From Bradyrhizobium vignae (lineage in GTDB: Bacteria > Pseudomonadota > Alphaproteobacteria > Rhizobiales > Xanthobacteraceae), in the NCBI RefSeq assembly GCF_004114425.1, contig NZ_RDQF01000032.1:16956-80955 (forward strand): 64,000 bases of DNA, in the 5' to 3' direction. A program made the translations under genes and the position numbers. Positions 49,482-57,776 of this stretch are shown piece by piece. Every line of letters begins with the position of its first letter. The stretch's first letter is position 1. The notes beneath the pieces were generated by a model. That model was not told the DNA's origin and searched no databases. It saw only the letters and a program-made list of their open reading frames with translations.

Positions 49482-49620
49482 CGCAATCCGCGAAGGATTC
49501 ATCTCGCGAACGCGACAATGCGTAGCAAGATCGTTCCGATGTGAAGCGGCGCCTTGACGGCGAGCGCCCCGCCCATCAGCATGCCGCGCGATTTCAGACC
49601 ACGAGAACAGGACGCCTTAT

Positions 49621-50901
49621 ATGAGCGATCGCCTTCCGGGATTTTCGACCCTCGCCGTGCATGCCGGTGCACAGCCCGACCCCACCACCGGCGCGCGCGC
49701 GACTCCGATTTATCAAACGACTTCTTTCGTCTTCAACGATGCCGACCACGCCGCCTCGCTGTTCGGTTTGCAGGCGTTCGGCAACATCTATACGCGGATC
49801 GGCAATCCGACCAATGCCGTGTTGGAAGAGCGCGTCGCCGCACTCGAAGGCGGCACGGCTGCGCTCGCGGTCGCTTCCGGCCACGCCGCGCAGGTCGTGG
49901 TGCTACAGCAATTGCTGCAGCCCGGCGACGAGTTCATCGCCGCGCGAAAACTCTATGGCGGCTCTATCAACCAGTTCACGCATGCATTCAAGAGCTTTGG
50001 CTGGAACGTGGTGTGGGCCGATCCCGACGACATTGCGAGCTTCGAGCGCGCGGTAACGCCGCGCACGAAGGCGATCTTCATCGAATCGATCGCCAACCCC
50101 GCCGGCAGCATCACCGATATCGAAGCGATCTCGACGGTGGCGCGCAAGGCGGGAGTGCCGCTGATCGTCGATAATACCCTGGCCTCGCCCTATCTGATCC
50201 GTCCGATCGACCATGGCGCCGACATCGTCGTGCACTCGCTGACGAAATTTCTGGGCGGCCACGGCAATTCGCTCGGCGGCATCATCGTCGATGCCGGCAC
50301 CTTCGATTGGTCGACCGGCGGCAAATATCCGATGCTGTCGGAGCCGCGGCCGGAATATCACGGCATCCGCCTACAGGAGACCTTTGGCAACTTCGCCTTC
50401 GCGATCGCCTGCCGCGTGCTCGGCCTGCGCGATCTCGGCCCGGCTCTGTCGCCGTTCAACGCCTTCATGATCCTCACCGGCATCGAGACGCTGCCGTTGC
50501 GCATGCAGAAGCACTGCGACAATGCCAAGGCCGTCGCCGAATTCCTCGTGGGACATCCGGCGGTGGCCTCGGTCAGCTATGCCGGCCTGCCGAACGACAA
50601 GTACAACCAGCTCGCGCGCAAATATGCGCCGAAGGGCGCGGGCGCAGTATTCACCTTCAGCCTGAAGGGCGGCTATGACGCCGGCGTCAGCCTGGTGTCG
50701 AAACTGCAGTTGTTCTCGCACCTCGCCAATGTCGGCGACACCCGCTCGCTGGTGATCCACCCCGCCTCGACCACGCACAGCCAGCTCGACGACGCCGCCA
50801 AGACCAAGTCCGGTGCCGGTCCCGACGTGGTGCGGCTCTCGATCGGCATCGAGGATAAGGAAGACCTGATCGCCGATTTGGAACAGGCGCTGGGGGCTTA
50901 A
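49621..50901 (+). CDS. metY: O-acetylhomoserine aminocarboxypropyltransferase
   Basis: PLP-dependent enzyme that makes homocysteine from O-acetylhomoserine and sulfide in methionine synthesis. 426 residues. The PLP lysine is K209 in VVHSLTKFLGGHGNSLGG; other landmarks are YQTTSFVFNDADHAA, YTRIGNPTNAVLEERVAALE and DTRSLVIHPASTTHSQL. The length and the loop between residues 220-260 fit MetY rather than MetB or MetZ. The 139-base upstream region shows no recognisable SAM-II riboswitch. Confidence 0.92.
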   Translation: MSDRLPGFSTLAVHAGAQPDPTTGARATPIYQTTSFVFNDADHAASLFGLQAFGNIYTRIGNPTNAVLEERVAALEGGTAALAVASGHAAQVVVLQQLLQPGDEFIAARKLYGGSINQFTHAFKSFGWNVVWADPDDIASFERAVTPRTKAIFIESIANPAGSITDIEAISTVARKAGVPLIVDNTLASPYLIRPIDHGADIVVHSLTKFLGGHGNSLGGIIVDAGTFDWSTGGKYPMLSEPRPEYHGIRLQETFGNFAFAIACRVLGLRDLGPALSPFNAFMILTGIETLPLRMQKHCDNAKAVAEFLVGHPAVASVSYAGLPNDKYNQLARKYAPKGAGAVFTFSLKGGYDAGVSLVSKLQLFSHLANVGDTRSLVIHPASTTHSQLDDAAKTKSGAGPDVVRLSIGIEDKEDLIADLEQALGA

Positions 50902-50908
50902 GCTCGCT

Positions 50909-51009
50909 GTCGTTCCGGGGCGGTGGCGAAGCACCGAACCCGGAACCTCGATATTGTCAGGTCCGCTCGAGATTTCCGGGTTCGCTGCTTCGCACTGCCC
51001 CGGAATGAC
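50909..51009. repeat. Imperfect palindromic intergenic repeat (GTCGTTCCGGGGC type)
   Basis: The ends GTCGTTCCGGGGC and GCCCCGGAATGAC form an imperfect inverted repeat around inner arms GAACCCGGAA and TTCCGGGTTC. It lies between metY and the next gene and resembles the unit at 48787-48892. Confidence 0.7.
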
Positions 51010-51098
51010 GGTCGCTTCGGCGACCGTCGGTTAACAGTCATTAACCGTATCTGCCGCATAAATCGTCCTTGGATCGCCCCTTTGATTCGGAGCCGACG

Positions 51099-51443
51099 AT
51101 GCTGCGCTGGATGGTGCCTGCCCTTGCGGCGATGCTGACCGTTTCAAGCGCGCTCGCCGCCGATCTGCCGGCCAGCCCAAAGCGGCGCGCAGCCGTGCCG
51201 CCGCAGGATCCGCCACAGGTCTACGTCGAGACCGATCCGGATGCGCTGATCTCGCCGGCCTATGGCATCGGCAGCTACATCCGCAACCTGCCGGGCACGC
51301 CGCTCTTGCCGGGATCCAACACCTTGCCGGGCTATTACGGCCGGCCCTGGAGCTACGATTACCAGGGCCCGTATTACGGCGGGAAGCAGGTCGATTATTT
51401 CTGGCGCCTGCCCTATGCGTGCGGCGTCTACGGCTACTGCTGA
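51099..51443 (+). CDS. Small secreted Tyr/Pro/Gly-rich protein, unknown function
   Basis: 114 residues from the ATG at 51099 (GGAG 6 bases upstream). A signal peptide (MLRWMVPALAAMLTVSSALA) ends before DLPAS. The mature part is basic then rich in Tyr, Pro and Gly: ALISPAYGIGSYIRNLPGTP, GYYGRPWSYDYQGPYYGGKQ and a closing CGVYGYC with a likely disulfide. Similar secreted proteins are common in Bradyrhizobium; function unknown. It converges on ctaA. Confidence 0.75.
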   Translation: MLRWMVPALAAMLTVSSALAADLPASPKRRAAVPPQDPPQVYVETDPDALISPAYGIGSYIRNLPGTPLLPGSNTLPGYYGRPWSYDYQGPYYGGKQVDYFWRLPYACGVYGYC

Positions 51444-51448
51444 TCGGA

Positions 51449-52531
51449 TCAGCTGGGCTGGCTGACCGGGACCGCACGCGGCTGCGTCTCCGCAGACCGT
51501 CCTGACGCGAGCCGTTCAACCTGCATCACCGCAAGTGTGAGCACCAGTATCGCCACTGCCTGGTGCGCGAGCGCCAGTCCGATCGGAACCTGGTTGAGCA
51601 GCGTGAGGATGCCGAGCACCGCCTGCAGGCTCACCGCCGCAAGCAGCCACAGCGCACCGCTCGCTGCCGCCCCTGCGCGCGATCGCAGCGCGTCGATCGC
51701 ATGCAAGGCCGCCAGCACGAACAGCGCATAAGCCGTCATGCGGTGCTCGAACTGCACGGTCAGCACATTGTCGAACATGTTGCGCCACCACGGCGTCTCG
51801 AACCACAGCCGCTCGGCCGATGGAATGAACGCGCCGTCGATCTCGGGCCAGGTGTTATAGGCGCGCCCCGCGCGCAGGCCCGCGACCAGCGCACCGAAAT
51901 AGATCTGCACGAAGGTCACGACGAGCAGCAGCGCGCTCGTGAACCTCAGCCGAGCCGATGCTGTGATTTGCGGCCGCTCCTTGAGCCGCCGCACCGTCCA
52001 GACGATCCCGGCGAAGATCAGCAGCGCCAGCAGCAGATGCGTCGCCAGCCGATATTGCGAGACCTCGACCCGCTCGCTCAGGCCCGAGGCAACCATCCAC
52101 CAGCCGACCGCACCCTGCAGACCGCCGAGGGCGAACAGCAGCCATAGCCGCCGCTTCAATTCACCGGACAGGCCGCCGCGCCACAGGAAGAACAGGAACG
52201 GCAAGAGATAGGCGACGCCGATGAAGCGCCCGAGCAGCCGGTGGCTCCACTCCCACCAGAAGATCTCCTTGAACTCGGACAGGCTCATGCCCGCATTGAG
52301 CTCGCGATATTGCGGGATCTTCTTGTAGGCCTCGAACGCCTCGGTCCACTGCGCTTCCGACAGCGGCGGAACACTGCCCGTGACCGGCTTCCATTCGACG
52401 ATCGACAGGCCGGATTCCGTCAGCCGCGTCGCGCCGCCGACCAGCACCATCAGCGCGATCAGCGCGGCCACGGAGATCAGCCACCAGCGCACGGCGCGAT
52501 GCGGGTTGATTGGAGCGGAAATCGTCGTCAT
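51449..52531 (-). CDS. ctaA: Heme A synthase, COX15-type
   Basis: Inner-membrane enzyme that oxidises heme O to heme A for cytochrome aa3. 360 residues with eight helices. Conserved His residues that ligate heme are in EWSHRLLGRFIGVAYLLP, RLATHLLLALLIFAGI, VQFEHRMTAYALFVLAALHA and LAHQAVAILVLTLAV. The WKPVTGSVPPL and ESGLSIVEWKP segments identify the COX15 class without the extracellular Cys pair, usual in alphaproteobacteria. It converges on the secreted protein gene and is divergent from the DUF2842 gene. Confidence 0.96.
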   Translation of the reverse strand: MTTISAPINPHRAVRWWLISVAALIALMVLVGGATRLTESGLSIVEWKPVTGSVPPLSEAQWTEAFEAYKKIPQYRELNAGMSLSEFKEIFWWEWSHRLLGRFIGVAYLLPFLFFLWRGGLSGELKRRLWLLFALGGLQGAVGWWMVASGLSERVEVSQYRLATHLLLALLIFAGIVWTVRRLKERPQITASARLRFTSALLLVVTFVQIYFGALVAGLRAGRAYNTWPEIDGAFIPSAERLWFETPWWRNMFDNVLTVQFEHRMTAYALFVLAALHAIDALRSRAGAAASGALWLLAAVSLQAVLGILTLLNQVPIGLALAHQAVAILVLTLAVMQVERLASGRSAETQPRAVPVSQPS

Positions 52532-52641
52532 TTCAGGGACAAACCAACCCTTGCAACCAACAGACTTGAACCGGAACGCGTGCCCCTTATAGTCCCCCGC
52601 TCCCGCAGCGCAAGTTACGCGAAAGACCGCGACATTCCGCC

Positions 52642-52863
52642 ATGACGATCCGCACCCGCAAGTTCCTCGGCGCCATCCTGCTCCTGATGCTGGCCACGGT
52701 CTGGGCCCTGCTCGGCATGGCGGCGGCGCAGATGCCGTGGATCGCGGAGTCCGGCTGGCGGCAGGCGATCTACTATGTCGTGGTGGGCATGGGCTGGGTG
52801 CTGCCGGCGATGCCGATCGTGAGCTGGATGCAGCGTCCCGACCGGGTCAAGTCCGCTCGTTAG
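52642..52863 (+). CDS. DUF2842 small membrane protein
   Basis: 73 residues with two helices: KFLGAILLLMLATVWALLGM and IYYVVVGMGWVLPAMPIVSW, with WIAESGWRQ between and an MQRPDR tail. This matches DUF2842, a short alphaproteobacterial membrane protein usually found next to ctaA, suggesting a link to cytochrome oxidase assembly. Function is not proven. Its stop overlaps the stop of the convergent deacetylase-like gene by 4 bases. Confidence 0.9.
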   Translation: MTIRTRKFLGAILLLMLATVWALLGMAAAQMPWIAESGWRQAIYYVVVGMGWVLPAMPIVSWMQRPDRVKSAR

Positions 52864-53906
52864 GCCTTGCCCGTAGTGCTGCCGGTCGGCTTCACCGGCG
52901 CAAAGGCAACACCCGACACCAGCACGCGCATCACCCGCAGCGAGCGCACCCGTCCGTCCCAGGAAATGCGCGGCAGCGCGCGCAGATTGGTGCGCCCTTC
53001 CGCCTCCACGATGCCCGGGATCGTCGACACCGCGCTGGCAAAGCCGGCCTCCTCCGCCATCACAACGTGGCTGCGCCGAAACGAGGAGCGGTCGCCAAAC
53101 GGAAAGGCGAAATGCCGGATGTCGCGGCGGAAAGCCGATTCCGCGACCGCTTTGCCCATCGCCATCTCGCGCAGCGCCGCGGCATCCTTCATGTTGGCGA
53201 GAACGGGATAGTTGACGGTGGCGCTGCCGATCGTCACCTGCGGATCGGCAGCAAGCTTCGCGAGGTCTTCCCAGTCCATCGACGCCTCGCGCGAGAGCGC
53301 AGCGAGGTCGATGCGGTAGCGCGTGCAGAGATCGGCGATCGCGACCGACAAATCCGCCGGCGGCAGCGAGCGAAGCCAGCTCTCCAGATACGAAAACAGC
53401 GCCCGCTTCCGGGCATTGTCGGTGACGGTGAAGCGCTGCTCCTTCTCACCCATCATCAGGCTGATGCGGCTCTCGCGCGCGATCACCCGCTCGAGCCCGA
53501 GCCACCAGGCCTCGCCGACGCCATCGGGAAAGGCGGTCGGCACATAGATCGTGAAGGGCACGTCGTGACGTGCCAGCACCGGATAGGCGAAGTTGATGAC
53601 ATCCTTGTTGGCGCCGTCGAAGGTCAGCGCCACGAAGCGCCGCTTCTCCGGCAGCATCACGGCACGCCGGCAGACCTCGTCCATGCCGAGGAAATCATAC
53701 TTCCACCGCTTCAGCGCGCGGATGGCGCGGTCGAGGAACTGCGGCGTGATCTCGTTCGCGCGCAGCGGCTGAAATCCGCGCCGCCGCGGCCGCACATGCA
53801 TAAAGCGCAGGATGGCGCCGGCACCACGACTGCGCAGCGCCGCCTGACCGCTGAACCAGGTCAGCTCGAGGCGCAGCCGTTCCAGCCATCTGTCGTCGAA
53901 AGCCAA
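52860..53906 (-). CDS. Polysaccharide deacetylase (NodB-fold) family protein, active-site residues lost
   Basis: 348 residues with the carbohydrate esterase 4 (NodB) fold. The first motif, normally TFDDG, is ALTFDGANKD at 93-102, so the metal-binding second Asp is Gly. The second motif, normally SHTxxHP, is GSATVNYPVL at 227-236, so both zinc histidines are Ala and Tyr. The later motif FAFPFGDRSSF survives. Three metal ligands are missing, so zinc-dependent deacetylation is unlikely and it may be a sugar-binding or scaffolding protein. Its start is divergent from the CelD-like gene; together they begin the exopolysaccharide locus. Confidence 0.82.
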   Translation of the reverse strand: MAFDDRWLERLRLELTWFSGQAALRSRGAGAILRFMHVRPRRRGFQPLRANEITPQFLDRAIRALKRWKYDFLGMDEVCRRAVMLPEKRRFVALTFDGANKDVINFAYPVLARHDVPFTIYVPTAFPDGVGEAWWLGLERVIARESRISLMMGEKEQRFTVTDNARKRALFSYLESWLRSLPPADLSVAIADLCTRYRIDLAALSREASMDWEDLAKLAADPQVTIGSATVNYPVLANMKDAAALREMAMGKAVAESAFRRDIRHFAFPFGDRSSFRRSHVVMAEEAGFASAVSTIPGIVEAEGRTNLRALPRISWDGRVRSLRVMRVLVSGVAFAPVKPTGSTTGKA

Positions 53907-53958
53907 AATCCCACCCTTCGTGCGTGCCGGCGGTCCGTCCCTCTCCCATTGTCATTAC

Positions 53959-53986
53959 CCTTTGTTGACCTTTGTTTGCAAAGGTC
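53959..53986. promoter_or_regulatory. Candidate operator between divergent exopolysaccharide genes
   Basis: CCTTTGTT occurs at 53959-53966 and again at 53969-53976, exactly 10 bases apart (one helical turn). Overlapping it is a perfect dyad, GACCTTTG-tttg-CAAAGGTC (53967-53986). It lies in the 128-base gap between the deacetylase-like and CelD-like genes, where both promoters must be. Confidence 0.5.
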
Positions 53987-54034
53987 GGCCACAGGCCGAA
54001 TTGCGTATTTTCGATTGCTCGACAGGTTTCGCGA

Positions 54035-55216
54035 ATGACCATGGCTGCGGCGATGCAAAGCCGGACGGCAGAAGCACCTGCGCGGTCGAAAGCGAGCCGT
54101 ATCGCGCAGGTCGATATCGTCACCGATCTCGCCGAGGCCGAGGCGGTCTGGCGTGCCTTCGAGGCGAGCGGCCAGCTCTTCACGCCATATCAGCGCTTCG
54201 ACCTGCTCAGCCCGTGGCAGCGACTGGTCGGCGCCCGTGAAGGCGCCCGGCCGCTCATCGTGATCGCCCGCGACGCCGATCGCCGGCCGCTCACCCTGCT
54301 GCCGCTCTCGCTGCGCCAGAGCCACGGCGTGCGCACGGCCTGCTTCATGGGCGGCAAGCACACGACCTTCAATATGGGCCTGTGGAACGCCGAGTTCGCA
54401 GCGCAGGCCGGCCTCGCCGATCTCGACGCGCTGTTTGCGCCGCTGCGTGAGCATGTCGACGTGCTCGCGCTGATGCAGCAGCCCGAGCGCTGGCATGACC
54501 AGCAGAACCCATTTGCAGCTCTGCCGCGACAAGGCGCGGTCAACGGCTGTCCGCGGCTGCTGATGGAGCCGGGCGGGCCGAAGGAATCGCGGATCAGCAA
54601 TTCCCTCCGCCGCCGCCTCAAGAGCAAGGAAAAGAAGCTCCAGTCCCTCACCGGTTATCGCTATCACCTCGCCACGTCGGACGAAGACATCGCCCGCCTG
54701 CTCGACTGGTTCTTCCGCGTCAAGCCGGTGCGGATGGCAGAGCAAAAGCTTCCGAACGTCTTCGCCGAGCCCGGCGTCGAACAGTTCGTCCGCAGCGCCT
54801 GCCTTGCGCCGCGCGGTGAAGGGCACGTCATCGACATCCACGCGCTGGAATGCGATGACGAGGTGATCGCTATCTTCGCCGGCGTCGCCGATGGGGCGCG
54901 CTTCTCGATGATGTTCAACACCTACACGATGTCCGAGCACGCCCGCTACAGCCCGGGCCTGATCCTGATGCGTTACATCATCGACCGCTACGGCGAACGT
55001 GGCTACCGCTCGCTCGACCTCGGCATCGGTTCGGACGACTACAAACGGATGTTCTGCAAGGACGACGAGGAGATCTTCGACAACTTTGTTCCATTGACGC
55101 CGCGCGGAAAACTCGCGGCGATGGCGATGTCCTCATTCAACCGCGGCAAGCGGCTGGTGAAGCAGAACCAGATGCTGTTCGACATGGCCCGCCGGCTGCG
55201 GCAGGCGTTCGGGTAG
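54035..55216 (+). CDS. CelD/BcsL-like GNAT acetyltransferase (cellulose/exopolysaccharide locus)
   Basis: 393 residues from the ATG at 54035; the frame is open 21 codons further up without support. It contains a BcsL/CelD-type GNAT domain: VDIVTDLAEAEAVWRAFEAS, GRARPLIVIARDADRRPLTL-like strands at the start, CFMGGKHTTFNMGLWNAEFA, a central basic helix (ISNSLRRRLKSKEKKLQS) and the C-terminal DRYGERGYRSLDLGIGSDDY with KRMFCKDDEEIFDNF, typical of PF13480 proteins. Relatives acetylate or transfer groups during polymer synthesis. Followed by the convergent Wzc-like gene. Confidence 0.85.
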   Translation: MTMAAAMQSRTAEAPARSKASRIAQVDIVTDLAEAEAVWRAFEASGQLFTPYQRFDLLSPWQRLVGAREGARPLIVIARDADRRPLTLLPLSLRQSHGVRTACFMGGKHTTFNMGLWNAEFAAQAGLADLDALFAPLREHVDVLALMQQPERWHDQQNPFAALPRQGAVNGCPRLLMEPGGPKESRISNSLRRRLKSKEKKLQSLTGYRYHLATSDEDIARLLDWFFRVKPVRMAEQKLPNVFAEPGVEQFVRSACLAPRGEGHVIDIHALECDDEVIAIFAGVADGARFSMMFNTYTMSEHARYSPGLILMRYIIDRYGERGYRSLDLGIGSDDYKRMFCKDDEEIFDNFVPLTPRGKLAAMAMSSFNRGKRLVKQNQMLFDMARRLRQAFG

Positions 55217-55279
55217 CTCTTTCCGCTTGCACGGCTGCCTTCCCTTCTCCCCTTGTGGCAAGGGAAGAGGAAAGAGAGG

Positions 55280-57574
55280 TTACGCCGCCACCACGCGTGG
55301 CGCTTCGACCGCATCCGAGGCCTGCACCGGCTTGCTCAGCATCGTCACCTCGCTGAAGCCGACTGCTCTCAGCTGCTCGCACATCTGCGTGCGCGCATCC
55401 GGTGCCATTGAGGCGTCGGGCACCACGACGGCACGGGCATGCGCCGTCAGCAGTTCGGCCGGAAGGTCGGAGGCGCTGCCGGCGTCGATCAGCACGTGAT
55501 CGTAGGCGCGCAGCAACGCGTCGATCGCGAGCGCCACGCGCGGTGATTGCAGCAGGCTGCGGTCGAAGCCGGGACGGCCGGCCATGACCAGATGCAGCCG
55601 CGAGAGCTTGTCGCGGGTGATGATTTGCGCGAAGGAGGCCTCCCCCTGCATCAGTTCGGCAAGGCCCGGAGCCGACGCATCGACGGATACCGCGGCAACG
55701 GTCGGCGAGGACGCGGCGAGATCGACGACGGCGACGCGCGCATCGCGCGAGAGGTGCCGGGCCAGCGTCAACGTCGATAGCGTGATGGCTTCGCCGGGCG
55801 CGGTACCGAGCACCGTGACCTTCCTGGCCGCAGCGCCCGCGGCGAGCAACCTGTCCGCCAGACGTTCGATCTCGGCGAATTCGCTGACGTCGATGTCGGT
55901 CGCCATCGCCGGCTGCAGCGGCGCGGGATCTGCCAGAGCCGGATCGATCACCGGATCGTTGCCCCTGTCGACGACAGGCTCGACGGCCCGCTGAACGACC
56001 AGCGGCTCTTGACGCGCCTGCGCCTGCGCCGGTCCAACCGCCGCCGCGCGCGGCGCGGTCTGGCGCAGCAGCTCACCGGTGACGACGACGCCGGACGACA
56101 GCAATAGCGTTGCGATGGTCGCGATCAGCACGATCGGCAGCTTCTTCGGAGAGGCCGGCGTGTTGGAGACAATGGCGCGCGAGATGATGCGGCCATCCGT
56201 CGGCGCAGCGTCGATGGTTTCGCGGGTATTGGCCTCGCGGTACTTGGCGAGATAGGTCTCGAGCAGGTCGCGCTGCGCCTTGGCCTCGCGCTCCAGCGCG
56301 CGAAGCTGGACGTCCTGGCCGTTGGTCGAGGCCGCCTGCTTCTTGAGCTGCTCCAGGCTCACGGTCAGGCCATCGACTCTGCCGCTGGCGATCCGGGCGT
56401 CGTTCTCGAGCGAGCGCGAGATCTTCGCCGCTTCGTCACGAATCTGATTGTCGAGGTCGCCAAGCTGCGCCTTCAGCTCCTTGATCCGCGGGTGATTGCC
56501 GAGCAGTGTGGACGACTGTTCGGCGAGCTGCGCTCGCAATGTCACCCTCTGCTCCGAGAGGCGGCGCATCAATTCGGAGTTCACGACCTCGGATGCCTCG
56601 ATCGGCTTGCCGCTCTGGAGCATCTCGCGGATCAACCGAGCCTTGGACTCCGCGTCGGCCTTCATCGAGCGCGCATTGTTGAGCTGGGTGTTGACCTCGC
56701 CCATCTGCTGGTTCGACAGCGTGGTGTTGTTGGTGCCGACGAACAGGCTGGACTTGGAGCGGAAGTCCTCGACCCTGGCCTCGGCCTCGGACACCTTCTT
56801 GCGCAAGTTCTCGATCTCGCCGGCCAGCCATTGGCTGGCGTTCTTGGCCTGCTCCTGGCGTACGCCCTGCTGCAGCACGAGATAGCCGTCGGCGATCGAA
56901 TTGGCGACACGGGCAGCAAGCTCGGGATCGGCGGACTGGAATTCGACCACGATCACGCGCGACTTGTCGACCGCGTAGGCCTGGAGGCGTTCGTAATAGG
57001 CATCGAGCACGCGCTCTTCCGGCGTCATCGCGAACGGATCGCGGCCGATACCGATGAGCGCGGCCAGCGACTTCAGAGGTGAGATGCCTTGCAGCACAGG
57101 ATCGAATTCGGGCCGCTCCGCAAGCTTGTTCTTCTTGATGATCTCGCGCGCGAGATCGCGCGACAGCACCAGCTGCACCTGACTGGTGACGGCCTCGGCG
57201 TCGAGCGCCTGCCGCTCCTCGGTGCGATCGCTGTTCGGGCGCAGGAACACGTTCTCGCGGCCGTCGATCAGGATGCGGGCTTCGGACTTGTAGCGCGGCG
57301 TGACGAGATTGACGACAGCGAGGGACGCAACGAGCGCCAGCACCGTTGGCACGATGATCCAGCCGCGCTTGCGCGCCAATGCCGCGCCGAGCGCGTGCAG
57401 GTCGATGTCGCCGGATTCGACTTGCGCCGGCTTCGCGACGACGGGTGCAGGCTCTGCTTCGACCCCGGCTTCGACCTTCGAGTTGATCTTGGGCGCGTCC
57501 GCGGGCTTGAACTTCGAGACAGCCCGCTCGATCACTGCCTTGTTCTTGCCGGCACGCCAGAACGCTAAACGCAT
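55280..57574 (-). CDS. Exopolysaccharide chain-length/export protein (Wzc/GumC-like), kinase P-loop lost
   Basis: 764 residues. Topology: N-terminal cytosolic tail, helix near 70-92 (GWIIVPTVLALVASLAVVNL), large periplasmic coiled-coil Wzz domain (RYKSEARILIDGRENVFL, long helices 240-430), second helix near 475-498, then a cytoplasmic BY-kinase-like domain. In that domain the Walker A is GTAPGEAITLST (590-601) instead of a GK[ST] P-loop, and A' is VAVVDLAASSP (614-624) where an ID-x-D-R motif is expected. The C terminus (VEAPRVVAA) has no Tyr cluster. It should fold like Wzc but not bind ATP normally. Divergent from the GT4 gene. Confidence 0.87.
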   Translation of the reverse strand: MRLAFWRAGKNKAVIERAVSKFKPADAPKINSKVEAGVEAEPAPVVAKPAQVESGDIDLHALGAALARKRGWIIVPTVLALVASLAVVNLVTPRYKSEARILIDGRENVFLRPNSDRTEERQALDAEAVTSQVQLVLSRDLAREIIKKNKLAERPEFDPVLQGISPLKSLAALIGIGRDPFAMTPEERVLDAYYERLQAYAVDKSRVIVVEFQSADPELAARVANSIADGYLVLQQGVRQEQAKNASQWLAGEIENLRKKVSEAEARVEDFRSKSSLFVGTNNTTLSNQQMGEVNTQLNNARSMKADAESKARLIREMLQSGKPIEASEVVNSELMRRLSEQRVTLRAQLAEQSSTLLGNHPRIKELKAQLGDLDNQIRDEAAKISRSLENDARIASGRVDGLTVSLEQLKKQAASTNGQDVQLRALEREAKAQRDLLETYLAKYREANTRETIDAAPTDGRIISRAIVSNTPASPKKLPIVLIATIATLLLSSGVVVTGELLRQTAPRAAAVGPAQAQARQEPLVVQRAVEPVVDRGNDPVIDPALADPAPLQPAMATDIDVSEFAEIERLADRLLAAGAAARKVTVLGTAPGEAITLSTLTLARHLSRDARVAVVDLAASSPTVAAVSVDASAPGLAELMQGEASFAQIITRDKLSRLHLVMAGRPGFDRSLLQSPRVALAIDALLRAYDHVLIDAGSASDLPAELLTAHARAVVVPDASMAPDARTQMCEQLRAVGFSEVTMLSKPVQASDAVEAPRVVAA

Positions 57575-57654
57575 CGAACACTCCCGCAGGGCAATGCTGC
57601 GACTCTACTTCAACCCGGGCGATTACACTCCATTAAGGTTGCCGCTGGGTTAAT

Positions 57655-57666
57655 CGCGATATCGCG
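57655..57666. promoter_or_regulatory. CGCGATATCGCG palindrome in a divergent promoter region
   Basis: A perfect 12-base palindrome in the 202-base gap between the Wzc-like gene and the GT4 gene. It could be an operator for one or both, but short GC-rich palindromes can arise by chance. Confidence 0.3.
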
Positions 57667-57776
57667 CGCCTCGCACGCGCGCACTGGTCACCATTTGTTA
57701 ACCACGAGGGCCCTTAATCCCTCTCGTTTATTTCGTGAGAATTGTTCGGCTGTCGCCGTCGAGCTGGTTTTGGATC

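Noticed and set aside
49482..49620. SAM-II riboswitch ahead of metY
   Set aside because: The short gap has no recognisable pseudoknot core such as the expected conserved GCTAAA-type segment, so I do not call one.
55227..55279. Short hairpin-like CTTCTCCCCTTGTGGCAAGGGAAGAG sequence after the CelD-like gene
   Set aside because: The pairing is weak and lacks a loop of convincing stability, so it is not called a terminator.
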